From positions 9,528,085 to 9,592,084 of the forward strand of contig JAQFVV010012396.1 in NCBI GenBank assembly GCA_028023455.1: 64,000 bases of DNA, in the 5' to 3' direction. Below the pieces are notes generated by a model. That model searched no databases and was not told the origin of the DNA. It saw only the letters and a program-made list of their open reading frames with translations. The stretch comes from Epiperipatus broadwayi (lineage: Eukaryota > Onychophora > Udeonychophora > Euonychophora > Peripatidae). Shown here piece after piece: positions 11,849-24,449 of this stretch. The translations under genes and the position numbers were made by a program. How positions within the stretch are numbered: the stretch's first letter is position 1; each line of letters begins with the position of its first letter.

Positions 11849-12373
11849 ATTTGAAATACAGGCATTCTTATAACTGGAATTTAATTGTAAATATGGGGGA
11901 TTTGAACTCAGATTTTCAAGCAACCTTCAACTATCCACACTATCTCATACTACTGATACACATAACCACCCACATGTAGAAAAGATAAATAATTATCAAT
12001 ATATGTATTTCATGCTGAACCAACACTCATCAATTTGACAGATTATCCTCTCCCACACATATATATAATCAGTGCTCAGTTTATATTAAGATAGCAAATC
12101 TTTATACTTTAATGGACAGGCTGGATAGCTGAAGAGTTGGAGTTTGTCCATTAAAGTATAAAGATTTGCTATCTTAATGATAAACTGAGCACTGATTATA
12201 TATGTGTGGGGGAGATGATAATCTGGACCAATTGATGAGTGCTGCTTCAGCACGAAATACATATATTGGTGATTATTTATCTTTTCTACATGTGTGTGAT
12301 CATGTGTATCTGTAGTATGAGATAGTGTGGATAGTTGAAGGTTGCTTGAAAGTCTGAGTTTAAATCCCCCATA
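11849..12373. mobile_element. Palindromic retroposon with 13-bp TSD and tRNA-like arm ends
   Basis: Inverted arms of about 225 bp (about 11892-12118 and 12146-12373) surround a ~25-bp loop. A perfect 13-bp direct repeat, TTTCCATAGTAAG, lies at 11836-11848 and 12374-12386; the inserted unit therefore includes about 40 bp outside the left arm. Near the outer end of each arm, read outward, is GAGTTCAAATCCCCC (left) or GAGTTTAAATCCCCC (right), close to a tRNA B box and T arm. This suggests two tRNA-derived units in inverted orientation. An open frame across the right arm is a by-product of the repeat. Confidence 0.75.
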
Positions 12374-12620
12374 TTTCCATAGTAAGTAGTTTTTTTTAAT
12401 ACTGGAAAAAAACAATTATAGTTGTGTATTTTTTTTAATTAAAAATTGTCAATGTTTAAAATAAACAAAGATATGTTTTAATATTCAAAACTTCATTATT
12501 CATGGATGACAATTCCCTCCCTTTTTATTATATTATGTGTTATATTTATACAAAAGGGTGAGTGAAAAAGAAATGTTACAATATAATTTGAAGTACCGGA
12601 AACGAGAGAATTGGAATTTT

Positions 12621-12723
12621 TTCATATGTCATAGCATCGGCCGAGACGCGAACCCACAACCGTCTGCAACCAACTACTTGCTTGCATGGCGGCTACGATA
12701 CCTCTCGGCTAACAACGCAAGAC
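12621..12723 (-). mobile_element. tRNA-derived SINE copy 5
   Basis: Minus-strand copy of the same family as 7432-7541: tail CATATGTCAT, GCATCGGCC, B-box complement, anticodon region GCTTGCATGG and A-box end CTCTCGGCTAAC. It is flanked by a perfect 14-bp target-site duplication, AGAATTGGAATTTT, at 12607-12620 and 12724-12737. The open frame reading through it is not a gene. Confidence 0.85.
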
Positions 12724-12737
12724 AGAATTGGAATTTT

Positions 12738-14269
12738 GAAAGCATATTGAATTTTTAAAAAAAAAAAACACTCCAGAAGAAAAGATAAGAATTTAGGGGG
12801 AAAGCATGACTTAAGGAAATGAGAATAAATGATAGCGGTGTTTGTATAAATAGAAATAATAAATTACAAGGGGGGGGGTGTTTCAAAATGATAAAGAGAA
12901 AATATATAAAATATACTAGTTTAATTAGCGAAAAGAAAACGAGCTGATTAAATCTGGAATTAACGAAGTAAAAAGTTGAGGGAAAATAACTTGAATTAGT
13001 AAGGCAGGAAATGATTAGATTGTCTGAATAAATTAAAAAATACTAATTAAATCTGTAAATATAGAATTTAATTAGTGAGAAGATAAGAAGAAATTCAGAG
13101 ATATATAAAGAGTGGGAAAGGGACAGAAGAATTTATCTGTTTTTACAATTGTGCGAGCCAAATTTTGTTTCCTCCGTCATCAGCCAGTTAGCAGAAAAGA
13201 TATATAGCGGAGAGTTGGCGCTGCAAGACATCGTGGAAATACCGGTCCCAGGCCCTAGTTACCTGAAGTTTAATGAACTGGTTAGAACTTTATACAGATC
13301 GTCCTGATATTATTATTTTATATACGCCTGACAAGGCTCTCCTAGGATTTATTACCAAATGATAAAGTAGAAACATATATTGTTTGATTGTAAAAAAATT
13401 TCGGAAAAAAATAAATAAATTATGGGATGTAGCAATTAATAGCTGTCTCTAAGTAAGGATCACTATATTTCATAAAAAAAGTCATTGGAAAGTTCATTTT
13501 TAACTTGTGCAGTTTAGAGCTTTGTATCATTGGGGTAGGGGACATATTGTTTATTTGTCATATCAATAAAGACTTAATTTTAGCATATTGGATTTGTAAA
13601 TTTATTGAATATTACTTTAATCTATTTTGCTATGATATTTTAGTAGTTTGTTTTGCAAATACATAGCACTATGATTAAGACACTATATGGTATCAAAAGT
13701 ACTTAGCTTTAAATAAATTCTTTTGTGTTCAAAACCCAAACCTGTTTAGTCACATTTGCTTATTCATTACCTCTATTATAATAATAATTTGTATTGTGAT
13801 ATTTTTAAAGAAATCGATTGAGGAAGGAAAAACAAGATGGACATATAGCTAGTTAAATTTATTATATCATTTGTGGTCACAGGACCTGGCTGATCAATTT
13901 TGGTGTCTGAGACAAGTCTGAAAAGTCTTCATTTTAAGCAACTAATGTAATGCGAAAAATATGAATTAAATAAAAATATTTATTGAAATATAAATATTTG
14001 CAATATAACACATTTGATGACCTATTTTAATTCAATGCCTGACCTATGTGGAAAGAATTCATTCTTTTAATATACATAAGATATATATCTTTTTCCAAAA
14101 CCATTCTAGCCCCATATGTATTTTAAATAATATAAGTTTGAGGATAAGAATGTATACATGAAATAGTTGTCTAATCATATTCATAGATATAGGCTGCATT
14201 TCCTACTAGTACCAGCTGAATTTACAATTGCTACGTATTGTTATTATGAATGTAAATAACAATATTGAT
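12738..14269. other. AT-rich region with a GC-rich island; no gene assigned
   Basis: A clearly less AT-rich block at about 13140-13340 follows a TATA-like ATATATAAAG (about 13101-13110), an arrangement resembling an LTR U3/R junction. No matching second LTR was seen. A degenerate tRNA-like stretch (about 13670-13745, with GTGTTCAAAACCC) may be an old SINE head. A 9-base G run is at 12870-12878. Confidence 0.35.
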
Positions 14270-14902
14270 TTTGCAATTAAAGAATGTCAAGAAAGTATGA
14301 ACAACATTGTTTTTTGGTGCTTTAAGAGAATAATTTATAAAAATGGAGAAAAAACAAAATGTATTTTAATATCTATCTTCACATGAAATATAAAAATAAT
14401 GATATACATTGCATTCACATGAACGTTTATATGACAATAATGTAATATGTAAAATATATTAGATATCTTGGAATGATGATACATGAAAAAATGTTTTGGA
14501 AACACCATATAAACAAACTAATTAATAAATTTAGATATTTTATAACAATGTTCTACAAAATCAAAGATATTTTTCTTTTAAATATTCTTATTATTATATA
14601 TAAATCATTATGTGAATCTTTATTGAGATATGGAATAACTCTTTATGGGTTTGCAAGCTTTTCTAATATTAATGGATTAGCATTATTGCAAAAAATAATA
14701 ATTGACCTAATAGAAGAAAAATATATCAATAAAGAAAAAAGTGTATACAAAAATATTTTATTATTCAATCAACTTCTAGATTATATAATTATAGAGAAAA
14801 AAAATTTTGATAGTACTTTCAAAAAACCTTGTATAAAACAATTTAAAATGTGTCTAAGGAAAATGGATATATACATAGTTTCAAAATATTGTAATAAATA
14901 AG
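14270..14902 (+). mobile_element. LINE reverse-transcriptase C-terminal fragment
   Basis: An interrupted frame from about 14270 (pattern SMNNIVFWC, then NGEKTKCILIS) continues into an open stretch from about 14447 to 14902. It includes RYLGMMIH, WKHHINKLINK, then YKSLCESLLRYGITLYG and ALLQK. This order (D/E-motif lysines, YLG box, LLxYGIxLYG) is the standard tail of a LINE reverse transcriptase, just after the catalytic palm. The catalytic YxDD box itself is missing. The longest continuous part is 142 codons. It is a dead fragment of uncertain clade (CR1/Jockey-like by appearance), based on pattern recognition only. Confidence 0.6.
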
Positions 14903-14934
14903 GAATTAGAATAAGAAATCATTATGATTCTAAT

Positions 14935-15310
14935 TATTTAATAGGTAGTTTTCAGTTATGCATACTGTGGCCACTAGGTGATGCTGCAGCTGCACAAAAA
15001 GCCTGCAAGTGATAAATTTCTATCCAAAAATGGCTGAAAATGATGGAAAATTAAAATGCCTAAGACAAGAACCTAATTTTTACTTGATTTTTTTTACTTA
15101 CTTTTAATGTCTTGCCTTAGTTGTTTTAATTTCACAGACTTCAGCTATTTTTTGGATGTCTTGCCTTAGGTATTTTAATTTTTCCTCGATTTCAGCCATT
15201 TTTGGATAGAAATTTATCACTTGCAGGTTTCTTGGTGGTTCTGCAGCATCACCTAGTGGCCACAGTATGCATAACCAAAAACTACCTCTTAATAATTTAC
15301 CTATTAAATT
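14935..15310. repeat. Foldback with internal 53-bp duplication
   Basis: Left arm (about 14938-15065) and right arm (about 15150-15306) are inverted copies: GCATACTGTGGCCACTAGG on the left matches its complement near 15255-15275. In the right part a ~53-bp unit (GTCTTGCCTTAG, then ATTTCAGCCATTTTTGGAT) occurs twice in tandem, about 15109-15208. A 71-codon minus-strand frame over this area has a short heptad-like pattern from the duplicated unit. I do not regard it as a gene. Confidence 0.65.
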
Positions 15311-16019
15311 AAAAAGCAAGGAAGAGGGGAAATTAGTATATAAAAATATGAGTATCTAATGTTATATAATCAATATTTTATTATATAATTAATATATTAT
15401 TGAAATGTAATTTATTGTTGTTGTTATTATTATTAGCATGATTTATGTTTAAAATTTCATGTAAATATCTAAAATGCCATAAAAAATTTTCTTCTACATA
15501 AAAGCACAACTAGGGTTTAGTAGAAAAATGAAATTTATATTTGTGTAAATATATTTTGAACTGTATTCAAATGAATTAATGTAATGAATGTATTTATTTT
15601 AATAAACAATATATTATAAATATATATAAAAAAATCTTCATAATTATTTTTGTACTACTTATTATTTTTTTGTTATTTTTATTAAAAACATAACAGATGA
15701 CTATTTTTTAATTTGTATTAATTTATTCTTATATAAGTCATTTTGGTTTCTTGCATTCTGATTTACGTAAATTGTCATGATATGTGATTACTTTTGCATA
15801 TTTCCCATGCCAAATATTTATTGATGCACATGTTGATTGCCTACTTTACTAACCCATATCTATTGCATGTAAAGTTTCTGTCCCAAAATTGTATGGAAAT
15901 ACATATATTGATTGATCATGATTATTTTAGATTTTTCCCTATACAATGAAAGTAACATATAACCTTGAAAAATATCATAATCTTATTAAATCCATTAATG
16001 GTGCTCTCTGATATAATAA
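15311..16019. other. AT-rich spacer
   Basis: Nothing recognisable in either strand beyond AT repeats and short frames. Confidence 0.4.
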
Positions 16020-17480
16020 CAAAGATATTATAAACAAGTGAAAGGAATACTTTCATCTTTTGCAAAATGGTATAAAAATTTAATGATGATTTTTATTGAT
16101 ATAACAATTTTATCTATTAATTTAGATTTAGACAAAGATATTATTCTTAGTGAAGTTAAATAACCCATTGTAATCCTAAAAATGGAAAGATTATTAAATT
16201 ATAAGATACTTGTGGAGAAATTTTAAAATGTGGTTTTAAAGATGCTTCTACTAATTTTAGTTTTTAAAAGTAAAGGAAATAAACAAGATTGTAGTAATTA
16301 TTATGTGGAATATTATTTTTCCTATTTTAATAAGAGTACATTCAATAATTTTATTAATGGGATGCTTTCAGTTATAAATGAACGGTTATTATGGTTTTAG
16401 AAAATTAAGAATTACTATATGATTTTTATTATTAGGCAAATGCAAAAAAAAAGGGCAAATATAAAAAGTGATTTATATATTGCTTTAATGATTTGATCAA
16501 GATATTTGTTTCTACATGATGGAATGGTAGGAAATGTTGAGGTATTTGAAATAAAAAATAGTATCATGGATGTGTACTAGGTTCAGCTTTGTTTCAATTT
16601 TTTACGACAGTAGTTTTTGAAAATGTTTACAGTTGTGTTCATGAATCAGGGATCAAAATGTGATAAATATAAACTTTAATTTGAATTAATTAAAAGCAAA
16701 ATGAACTTCATCATGATAGCTTATGGATTTACAGTATGTTGATGATTATGCCATCATTGTCATTTCAAAAGATGATTTATAGAATGGTTTGAGTGTAAAA
16801 TATAAAGACTTTGGTAATTAATATTCAATTTTTTGAAGCTTACCATAAGCATAATTGATTTTTTTGTCAACCAATAATAGAAAAAAAATCTTCAGTAAAT
16901 TTTAGCTTGAATGGTTATCGACTTGAGAATGTAATCCTATTTGAATATCTTGGTAGCTTTTTAAGAAATAAGGTACACTTAAATGTTGAAGTGAAACATA
17001 TACTCTACTATACTACTGCTGATGCTTTTTATAAGCTAGAAAATAGGGTATTTCATTGCAATAATAAAACTGCTGCAATTAAATTAGCCATATCTTGAGC
17101 TATTACTTTACCCAATTTACTGTATGGAAATGTGACTTGAGCCTCTTATTGATGTAACATAAACATTTTAAAAATATATTTATTTAAAAATGCTCTATAA
17201 AATCCTAACACTACAATGGCAATATGATTATAAAATCAATCGATATGTTTTCTAGCTTCCTAAAAATGATAATCTATTATAGAATGATATCTTCATTGAA
17301 TTAGACATGTAAATAAATGAGCAATACAAGACACTGATGGTGAACTTGGTTTTTGTCGAATAAACAGATTTGTTTACAGTAAAATGATTATCTCAGTAGT
17401 GATTGCTTTTATTGGAAACATATACCTGGATAGAATACAATGGAACCCTACAATTAAATAAAACATTGAAGTTTTTTTAA
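16020..17480 (+). mobile_element. Degenerate LINE with reverse-transcriptase motifs
   Basis: Plus-strand protein traces in the right order for a LINE ORF2: SKGNKQDCSNY (about 16266-16300, RT entry motif), VDDYAIIVISKDD (about 16735-16780, catalytic box C, Y-V-D-D), then FEYLGSFLRNK (about 16940-16975), an ADAFYKLENRV segment and LPNLLYGN (about 17107-17133), then HCIRHVNK-like remains (about 17290-17320). Reading frames change several times and stops are common. The longest open piece is 16907-17098. A related copy of the same family lies at about 44160-45480. The family may be of L2/CR1 type, but clade assignment is uncertain. Confidence 0.6.
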
Positions 17481-17830
17481 AAAAAAAATTATAGAAATTA
17501 AAAGATAGCATAACAAATATATATGTAATCATTGTAAAACTCATTTCTAGTGGATTATATATATTTTTTCATTTTGAAGTTGTAATGATTTGTATTTTGT
17601 ATATTGATTTGTTTAGTCATCATAAAATTCATTTTTAACTTTTTAATCTTTGTTTTTCTGTTGGAGTACTGAAACACAGTTAACAGATACAATTAATGTT
17701 GAAATGATAACTATTAATGAGAAATATTTTTGGTGGTACTAAAAAATGAAACGAGTTGAAATTTTATGTATGTATAAAAATCACAAATCTTTGGAAGGAT
17801 ATTTAATATTTTTTTGACTGATAGAGGTTT

Positions 17831-18020
17831 AAAACACTAAACATCACATGATCACTATTTCAAAGCTCCTCACTGATGAAGGCCACAAGCCAGAAACTAG
17901 TCTGGGGATATTGAATGAGTAGGCACTAGATAGGGATTTTATGCACAAGCCTTCCGACATCCATTGATTACTCTGGTTGGCACTGAGTGGCACTGTTGTA
18001 TGGAGAGTTTTGCCTGTTTT
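17831..18020 (+). mobile_element. Pal-1 palindromic retroposon, single-arm copy
   Basis: Starts with the end motif AAACACTAAACATCACATG and ends with GGAGAGTTTTGCCTGTTTT. It is flanked by a 14-bp target-site duplication with one mismatch: ACTGATAGAGGTTT (17817-17830) and ACTGGTAGAGGTTT (18021-18034). At 190 bp it is the shortest bounded copy and contains the best-preserved hammerhead-like core of the family. Confidence 0.85.
17867..17908 (+). ncRNA. Hammerhead-ribozyme-like motif (Pal-1 copy c)
   Basis: TCCTCA (17867-17872), CTGATGA (17873-17879), hairpin GGC-CACAA-GCC with one A on each side (17880-17892), GAAAC (17893-17897), TA, GTC (17900-17902), TGGGGA (17903-17908). Helix I is 6 bp with one U-G pair. 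All conserved core bases of the hammerhead (CUGANGA, GAAA, UH before the cut) are present. The ACTAGT across helix III is self-complementary, which would favour a dimer. Confidence 0.7.
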
Positions 18021-18034
18021 ACTGGTAGAGGTTT

Positions 18035-21000
18035 CTTTTTATTTTGTGATATTTTAACTTTGTTAACTTATATTCTGAAACTAATAAAAGATGAAGTGCT
18101 TAATTCTATCATCACGATGGTAGATATGGTTCAGAAATAATTCCGCCTAACATAACGAGATTAATAGCTTTAAGCATTGTGCTACTGTTTTATTCACATC
18201 TTGAATCAATTCCACAGTTCTAGATCTAAATTTATATAAAGGTTAGACAAAGTAAATCTAAAACTCCACTTGATGAGAATGGATATTAAATCATTATCCA
18301 GGTATATATTCAGTTTATCAGTCGCAGTGCTTGGAAGGTTCACCGAGGATTATGAAAACAATGACTTCTATTTTTAAAAATTATTTAAAATTACTGTGTA
18401 TTTCAACAAACTCATCTTAAGGAATATTCATCAAGATTAATTTAAATTTAAAATAGAGTTGTTAAAAAAAAAAAAAAATCTAAATAAAATATAAAAATTC
18501 AATCTGAAATAAAAAAAAGTTACGGCTTTTACCAGCTAAAATATAAATACTGAGATTGGCTTTTATTTACTAACATAATGAGGATATCTACATTCTCTCC
18601 TTTCACCTAGAAAAAAATGGCAAATCAAAATAATAATTAAATGGGAATATATAAATAGAATTGAAAATCTTTTAAAACATTAAAATTTTTTAATAATAAT
18701 ATGGAAGTTTTTAAAAATATATATGTACATCACTTCCGTAATGAACGACGACATGCGTAGGAGTTGGTATCAATTTGATAACAAATTCATTGCGATACTT
18801 TTAAGCTAGCTCTAACGTTTTAGATATGATGAAAATATATCTACTGTATTTTACATTCATTTATATATCGACTTATTTTTATCAGCATCAACTTCAGTCG
18901 CTATATAATTTGTCAGAACTTTTATAATCAATTTGTTACTTGAAAGTCATTTAACATCCTGAAATTAACCATCTGCTAAAAAAATACATTCAATTGATTC
19001 TGAATTTAATTCTAGTTTTTTTTTTTTTTGATATTCTTAATTAAATTTAGATGTATTTTTTTTTATTACAACAAATATAATAGTTAAGGATAATTTAGTG
19101 AAACACTTAGCTTAAAATATAGCACTTTATAAAAAAGAATCCTAAGCAATTAAAAAGGAAAAATAACTTTTACGAGTGGTTATGGAAAGATATAATTAGA
19201 AATAATATAATGTTAGAATACAGTTGTTGTTTTTTTTAAAGTGTGGGTCAGGAGAGAGGAATTTATAGCAAGAAGAGAAAGATTTATCTTTTTTTTATTA
19301 TTATTTTTAAAAAATAATATCAAAATGAAAGCAATAAAGAGAAACAAAAAAAAATAGTTTAAAAAGATATAGATGGCAGATATATTTAATAATAGATTTC
19401 TACAATTAATTATCTTACCGCTACTCTAATAGCAGTTTTGGATTGATTTGTTTATACTACATTTTTTCACAACCATTATTAGTTAGGTGGAAAACTACTA
19501 CTAGGGCAAAAGCATTCAACAATTTGATTGACATCTAACATTTTTGTTGAACTATATCCTATGGAAATTTGCTCTTAAAGATGAAAATATTAACACATCA
19601 AGGGATTATTAACTTTTACTTGCTGCTATAAGACATTAATGATGTTTTAGGTTAATTCATTATTATAAAAGCAACACATACAGCTTTTTTTTGCCTAACA
19701 TAAAATTATTTTCTTAAATTATTAGGCTTTATAATGGTTGTATGGTTAGTTATTAAGATCATATGGTGTTAAAACACAAGTTTCATTCTTGATCAAGCTA
19801 AGACTTTTTTTTTTAAGTTTTATTCAGCAGGAAATCTAGCGTCAAGTCTGTCCAAACTACACAATGTATTAGGATATAAGTATCTACTGTATCAACCAGG
19901 ATAGATAAAATAATGAGAATATCTGTCACACTAGAATAGATATTATTGATATCATTAAGCATAGAAATGAAAATGATGCAGGAATATTTTTTATAGATAG
20001 AATATGTAAAAAAAAAAAAGTATATAATAAGAAAATTGATATCACATTCTTATGTTATGAGAAGATATACTGAACTTATTTTAATTTAAAGGGGATCCAT
20101 TCATCAATTCCTAATTAAGTAAAACATAGATATCACAAATTACTAAACTGTTTAAAGTTCAGGATTAATTGTTTCAAGATTAATGAATGCATTCATTAAA
20201 TATGGGAGAATGAAATTTGACAAAATCAATATAATCAGAAATTAATACTTGACTCAGTAAGACTAAGAGTCTGATAAACGATTGCAAGCAAAATCAAAGT
20301 TATACCAAACCAAATCACTGCATAAGTTATATTCAGTAATTGTGTGATTGGTTTACTCTACAAATTGCCTTCAACACCATCTATGAATCAATGCACATGT
20401 TACATAGTAATGTAGTTTAACTATTTACCATAAAATCACAAATTACAACCTGAAATATGACATTGTATTTTGTACCTCAGAGATTATCTTCAATGCCCTC
20501 CCTAATACAAAATCTTGCAAATCATTTAAAAACATTCTTTTTAATTCATGACTTAACTGAAATACACAGTATGAACCATTGCAAACATTTTAGTATCAGT
20601 TTTGTCCAATTTAAACCAAAGCTTAATGTTAGCATGCTATTTATTGTGAGTTAAGATACAAAGCACTCAATCACACTTCATATCATCATTCAGGCATGCT
20701 TAGTGCCTCAAAATTTTTGTGATAAATAGCTAAATTATATTGCTATGTAACATATGGATTGATTTAAAGATAGTGTTGCAGGTAGATTAAAGAGACACCA
20801 ATATAAGGTTATTCCTATATCTCTCAAAACAATTGTGACATTACTATAGACTATTTCAAAGCCAATATTTTCTGATATAATCAATAACTGTTAAATAAAT
20901 GATTAGAGGCTTGTTATATAATCATTTGAATTATTGTTGTACTCTTTTTTTAACCATCAAAAGAATTTACCTCTGATGACCATCCAAAGAGTTATCAACT

Positions 21001-21308
21001 AGACTGATATATTCCAGCTGTCAAGTTAGAATAAAATAATCTACCGCTTTGCCAATTATATAATCTTCTATTTTGGCTCAAACATTTTTGTGTATTTATA
21101 CATTATATTGCAAACTTTTAACATTTTGAGATACCAGTTTACTCTATGAAAGAAACATTCTCATACAATATCTTTTATATTAATGATGCTCCAATTCATA
21201 TAATTCATACAATTAAATATCAGCTTAAGAGATATAAGAATGGTGTTACTCATCCTTGGATTGTTTCTTAATCACCTGATATAAATTCTTAAATAATAGA
21301 TGGTGGTG
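18035..21308. other. AT-rich region without recognised genes
   Basis: No frame with recognisable similarity. A 65-codon plus-strand frame at 20457-20654 shows no domain. A possible degenerate tRNA-like stretch is near 19735-19805. Otherwise A/T runs and short AT repeats. Confidence 0.4.
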
Positions 21309-21322
21309 AGTATCTTTCATCA

Positions 21323-21824
21323 TATGATCATCATTTCCTATACTTCTACAAGCTGCAAATGCAGTAGCAAACTCTCCATATAGTAGTGCCATCTAGTGCA
21401 AGCCTTAGTAGCCAAAGGATGCAAGAAGGTTTGTGAATAAAATTCCTATCTAATGCCTACTCATCCAAGATCCCCAGACTAGTTTGGGAGCACTGCACTT
21501 AGATCTTAGGATATAATGCAATTCTCCAGTAGCAATATTTTTACACCAAATATAAAGATACTGAACTGGGTACAGATCTATATGATTATACAAAAGAATG
21601 ACTTTGAATTGGAAATACTTTTATGTTTTCATTGTGGGATCGTAGCTTTGTAGTTAATTAAACAGATAAAAGGTGGCTGCTGGATGGTTGCATTAGATCT
21701 TAAAAATCTAGGTACATTGCTCTCAGAGTAGGCACTAAATAGGGATTTTATGCACGACCCTTTTTGCATCCATTGATCACTAAAGCTTGCACTGCATGGC
21801 ACTACTTTATAAAATGTTTGCTAA
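21323..21824. mobile_element. Pal-1 palindromic retroposon, diverged two-armed copy
   Basis: Both arms are recognisable (about 21366-21530 and 21640-21815) around a centre with TACTGAACTGGGTACAGATC, the counterpart of the B-box-like centre at 10298. The flanks AGTATCTTTCATCA (21309-21322) and AGTATTTTCATCA (21825-21837) look like a target-site duplication with a 1-bp indel. Both arms have internal deletions that remove most of the hammerhead-like core. Confidence 0.65.
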
Positions 21825-21837
21825 AGTATTTTCATCA

Positions 21838-22980
21838 AATAAAAAAAAAATTGATGAGTTTCTTAAAAATGTTTAATATTTCTCTCAAAATTGTATAAAT
21901 ATTATATTTTATTATATGCAGAATATGTTATTTCCAATGCAATTATTGCTTTTACATTCTATCGATAAAATTATAACAAGTATTTCTATTATTTTGTTCA
22001 ACCCTATATTTCAGCATTGTTTCACATGCTATGTAATTCAATCTTATCTCAATGCGAGGATGTATTAATAAAAATATCTTTAGTGTTCCTATTATTTTGT
22101 TTAACTTCTTTATACACATATATGCTAAACAATAAGAATATGTGTAATATGTAGGCTAAAAGTGTGTTTATTGCCAAAATCATTTTTATGCTCTTTGCAA
22201 ATACAGTAAATATGTTTAAAATAAGATTAGGTTTTCTTTTTTTTTTAAAAAAAAAAAAAACACATGTTGATAGTAATGTTTATCTCAAGAAGTGCCAAAT
22301 CTGTTCATAGTCTACTACGTATAACCTGAGCTAAGTAAAATAATTATTTTTGGAAATTGAAGTGGCACATAGCATTTATGATATTATCTATTACATGTTA
22401 TGCAATACATAGTAATTTTAAATAATGATTGCTAAGAATGTTGAACTAGATGAATAAAGTAAATCGTATTTTTAATTAAATAAAAATGCTTATATATAAA
22501 ATAATACATACATTTTTAATATAAAGAAACTTCATTAAACATTTAGTATTATTAAATTAATAGGGGGGGGGTATATTTTTTATGATTTTAACAAACTCAA
22601 ATGAAGAAATAGATTATATGCTATTGCAAAGAATTTTTGATTCCTTTTTTTTTTTTTACAATAATTTTCAAATTTTCTTTAATAGTTAAGAAAATCAATA
22701 TCATTTATATATAAATACATAACATATCTACACTAATGCATATACATATAAACAAATATATTATTTATATAAAATAAAAATGTATACATACATCTTTTCA
22801 CTTAGAATTCTCTTATTCACTCATTCTTCTTGTTCATCATTTATTTTAATCAAATTTACAAAATTTAAAAATAATTTTCATTTAATATTTTATATTTTGA
22901 AATTTTTTATTATTTACTATTTAATGGAATATTAATTTTTAATCAATTCACTTTTTCACATTAAAAACAATTTAAAATTA
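21838..22980. other. AT-rich spacer
   Basis: Homopolymer stretches (for example A runs at 21840-21850, a T/A run near 22230-22260, a 9-base G run at 22563-22571). No gene seen. Confidence 0.4.
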
Positions 22981-24420
22981 ATTTAATAAATGAAGTGGAA
23001 GTCATTATAAATAAAAATTGAAATAACATTGTAGAGATTAATCATAGGATCAGTTGTTCAGTGGGTCATGTGATGTTAAAGCAACAGATTAACAAATTGT
23101 GCTTTAACCCAAAAAGTTTTAGATCTCATTCTACCATTGAGATCAGTAGGACAAAATAATAATAAGATTAGTTATGTTATTTAATTAAAGACACTAAATG
23201 CAGATAATTCAGATTTATTTTCCAAATAGTTTTCATTATAATGAAGTGAATGATTTTCATATACATGTAAAGAATACCTCTGAATAAATCAAATAACACT
23301 TTGAAATTATCATTCAAGATTCTAAAACTACAATTGGAAAACATTTAAGAAATAAAGCACTTTAGAATAAAATTACAGAAATGAAAGAAGCCTTGGAGTT
23401 TTGGTATTTATAAGGAAAATACACGATGAACCCATTAAAAAAAAGAAGAAAATTCTAAAAGAAAATGACCACGGAAGCACCCGAATGAAGGTACAGCAAA
23501 ATTGAATAATATTTTGATTAAGAGAAAGTATACATTTTAGAATGCAATTTGCTTAATGTGGTCAATATTGAAAATGGTTGCCATTGCTTGAGATTAAAAT
23601 AATTGTTAGTCCAAAGATAAAAAAAAATAAAAACTTAAGAAAACACTATTGACAATTCATTAAAGTATTCTTAAAAAATACTCCAATGAATATAAAATAA
23701 GATATATAAATCATCTTTTTTTTTTTTTAAAGTTTTAAAATGATTTAGGCTTGAATAAGAAAATGATACATACTTGAAGTAAAACAAGTTACAAATAGAA
23801 GATTTAAAAAAAAAAAAAAATCCATTAATAAATTTTCTATTAAAACAAGGCAAATTGTTTAGAAAACAATTCTGGAATATAAAAATAACTTTAAATGACC
23901 CATTTAAAAGACTAAAATATCTGGGACTCTGTAAAATTATATGGAAATAAGTTAATGATAACATAAGGAAATATTAAAGCAAAAAGGCAAGAAAAGCTTT
24001 AAAAAAAGATAAAAATCTTTAAGATATAAAGTGTTATTTTTATATTGCAAGGAAAGTTATTTAAGGACTAAGAAAAATGATATATGGTTGCTTTCAAAAA
24101 ATGATACCATGAATTATGCAAATGTCTTCTCCAACAAACTACATAAAAATAAATATGTTCTTTAATTTTTTTAAAATGGAATGTATTTTAAATGAAAAGA
24201 TAAACTATGTTATTAAATATATGTGGAATGAAAAATCTCCATAAAATGATGCAACTATTATAAGTATTTAAAAAAAAAAACCCCAGTTAAAGCAATAAAG
24301 AATATTCAGATGATAATAATACACCAGATGACTGGGAAAATATGTCATAGTGGTATTAATATTTAAGAAATATAAAAAGTAAAGTATTAGAAATTATTAG
24401 TTATATATATTAAAAATTAA
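22980..24420 (+). mobile_element. Second, more decayed copy of the RTE-type LINE
   Basis: DNA-level similarity to about 7640-8800 is visible in several blocks: AACATTGTAGAGATTAATC, CATTATAATGAAGTGAATGA, GGAAAACATTTAAGAAA and TACTCCAATGAATATAAAAT each have counterparts in the same order there. A trace TPDDWEN (about 24322-24342) resembles the start of an RT domain. No long frame remains. Confidence 0.5.
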
Positions 24421-24449
24421 ATAGAGTAATATTATTAATAATTTCTCTG

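Noticed and set aside
12086-12415. 109-codon minus-strand open frame
   Set aside because: It lies within the right arm of a palindromic retroposon; the frame is a by-product and shows no domain.
12537-12758. 73-codon plus-strand frame
   Set aside because: It reads through a tRNA-derived SINE that is on the other strand.
13100-13600. Solo LTR around the GC-rich island
   Set aside because: A TATA-like box and composition are suggestive, but no second copy, TG...CA ends or duplication could be found in the window.
15104-15319. 71-codon minus-strand frame with heptad-like pattern
   Set aside because: It coincides with a foldback arm and a 53-bp tandem duplication; no sign of an independent gene.
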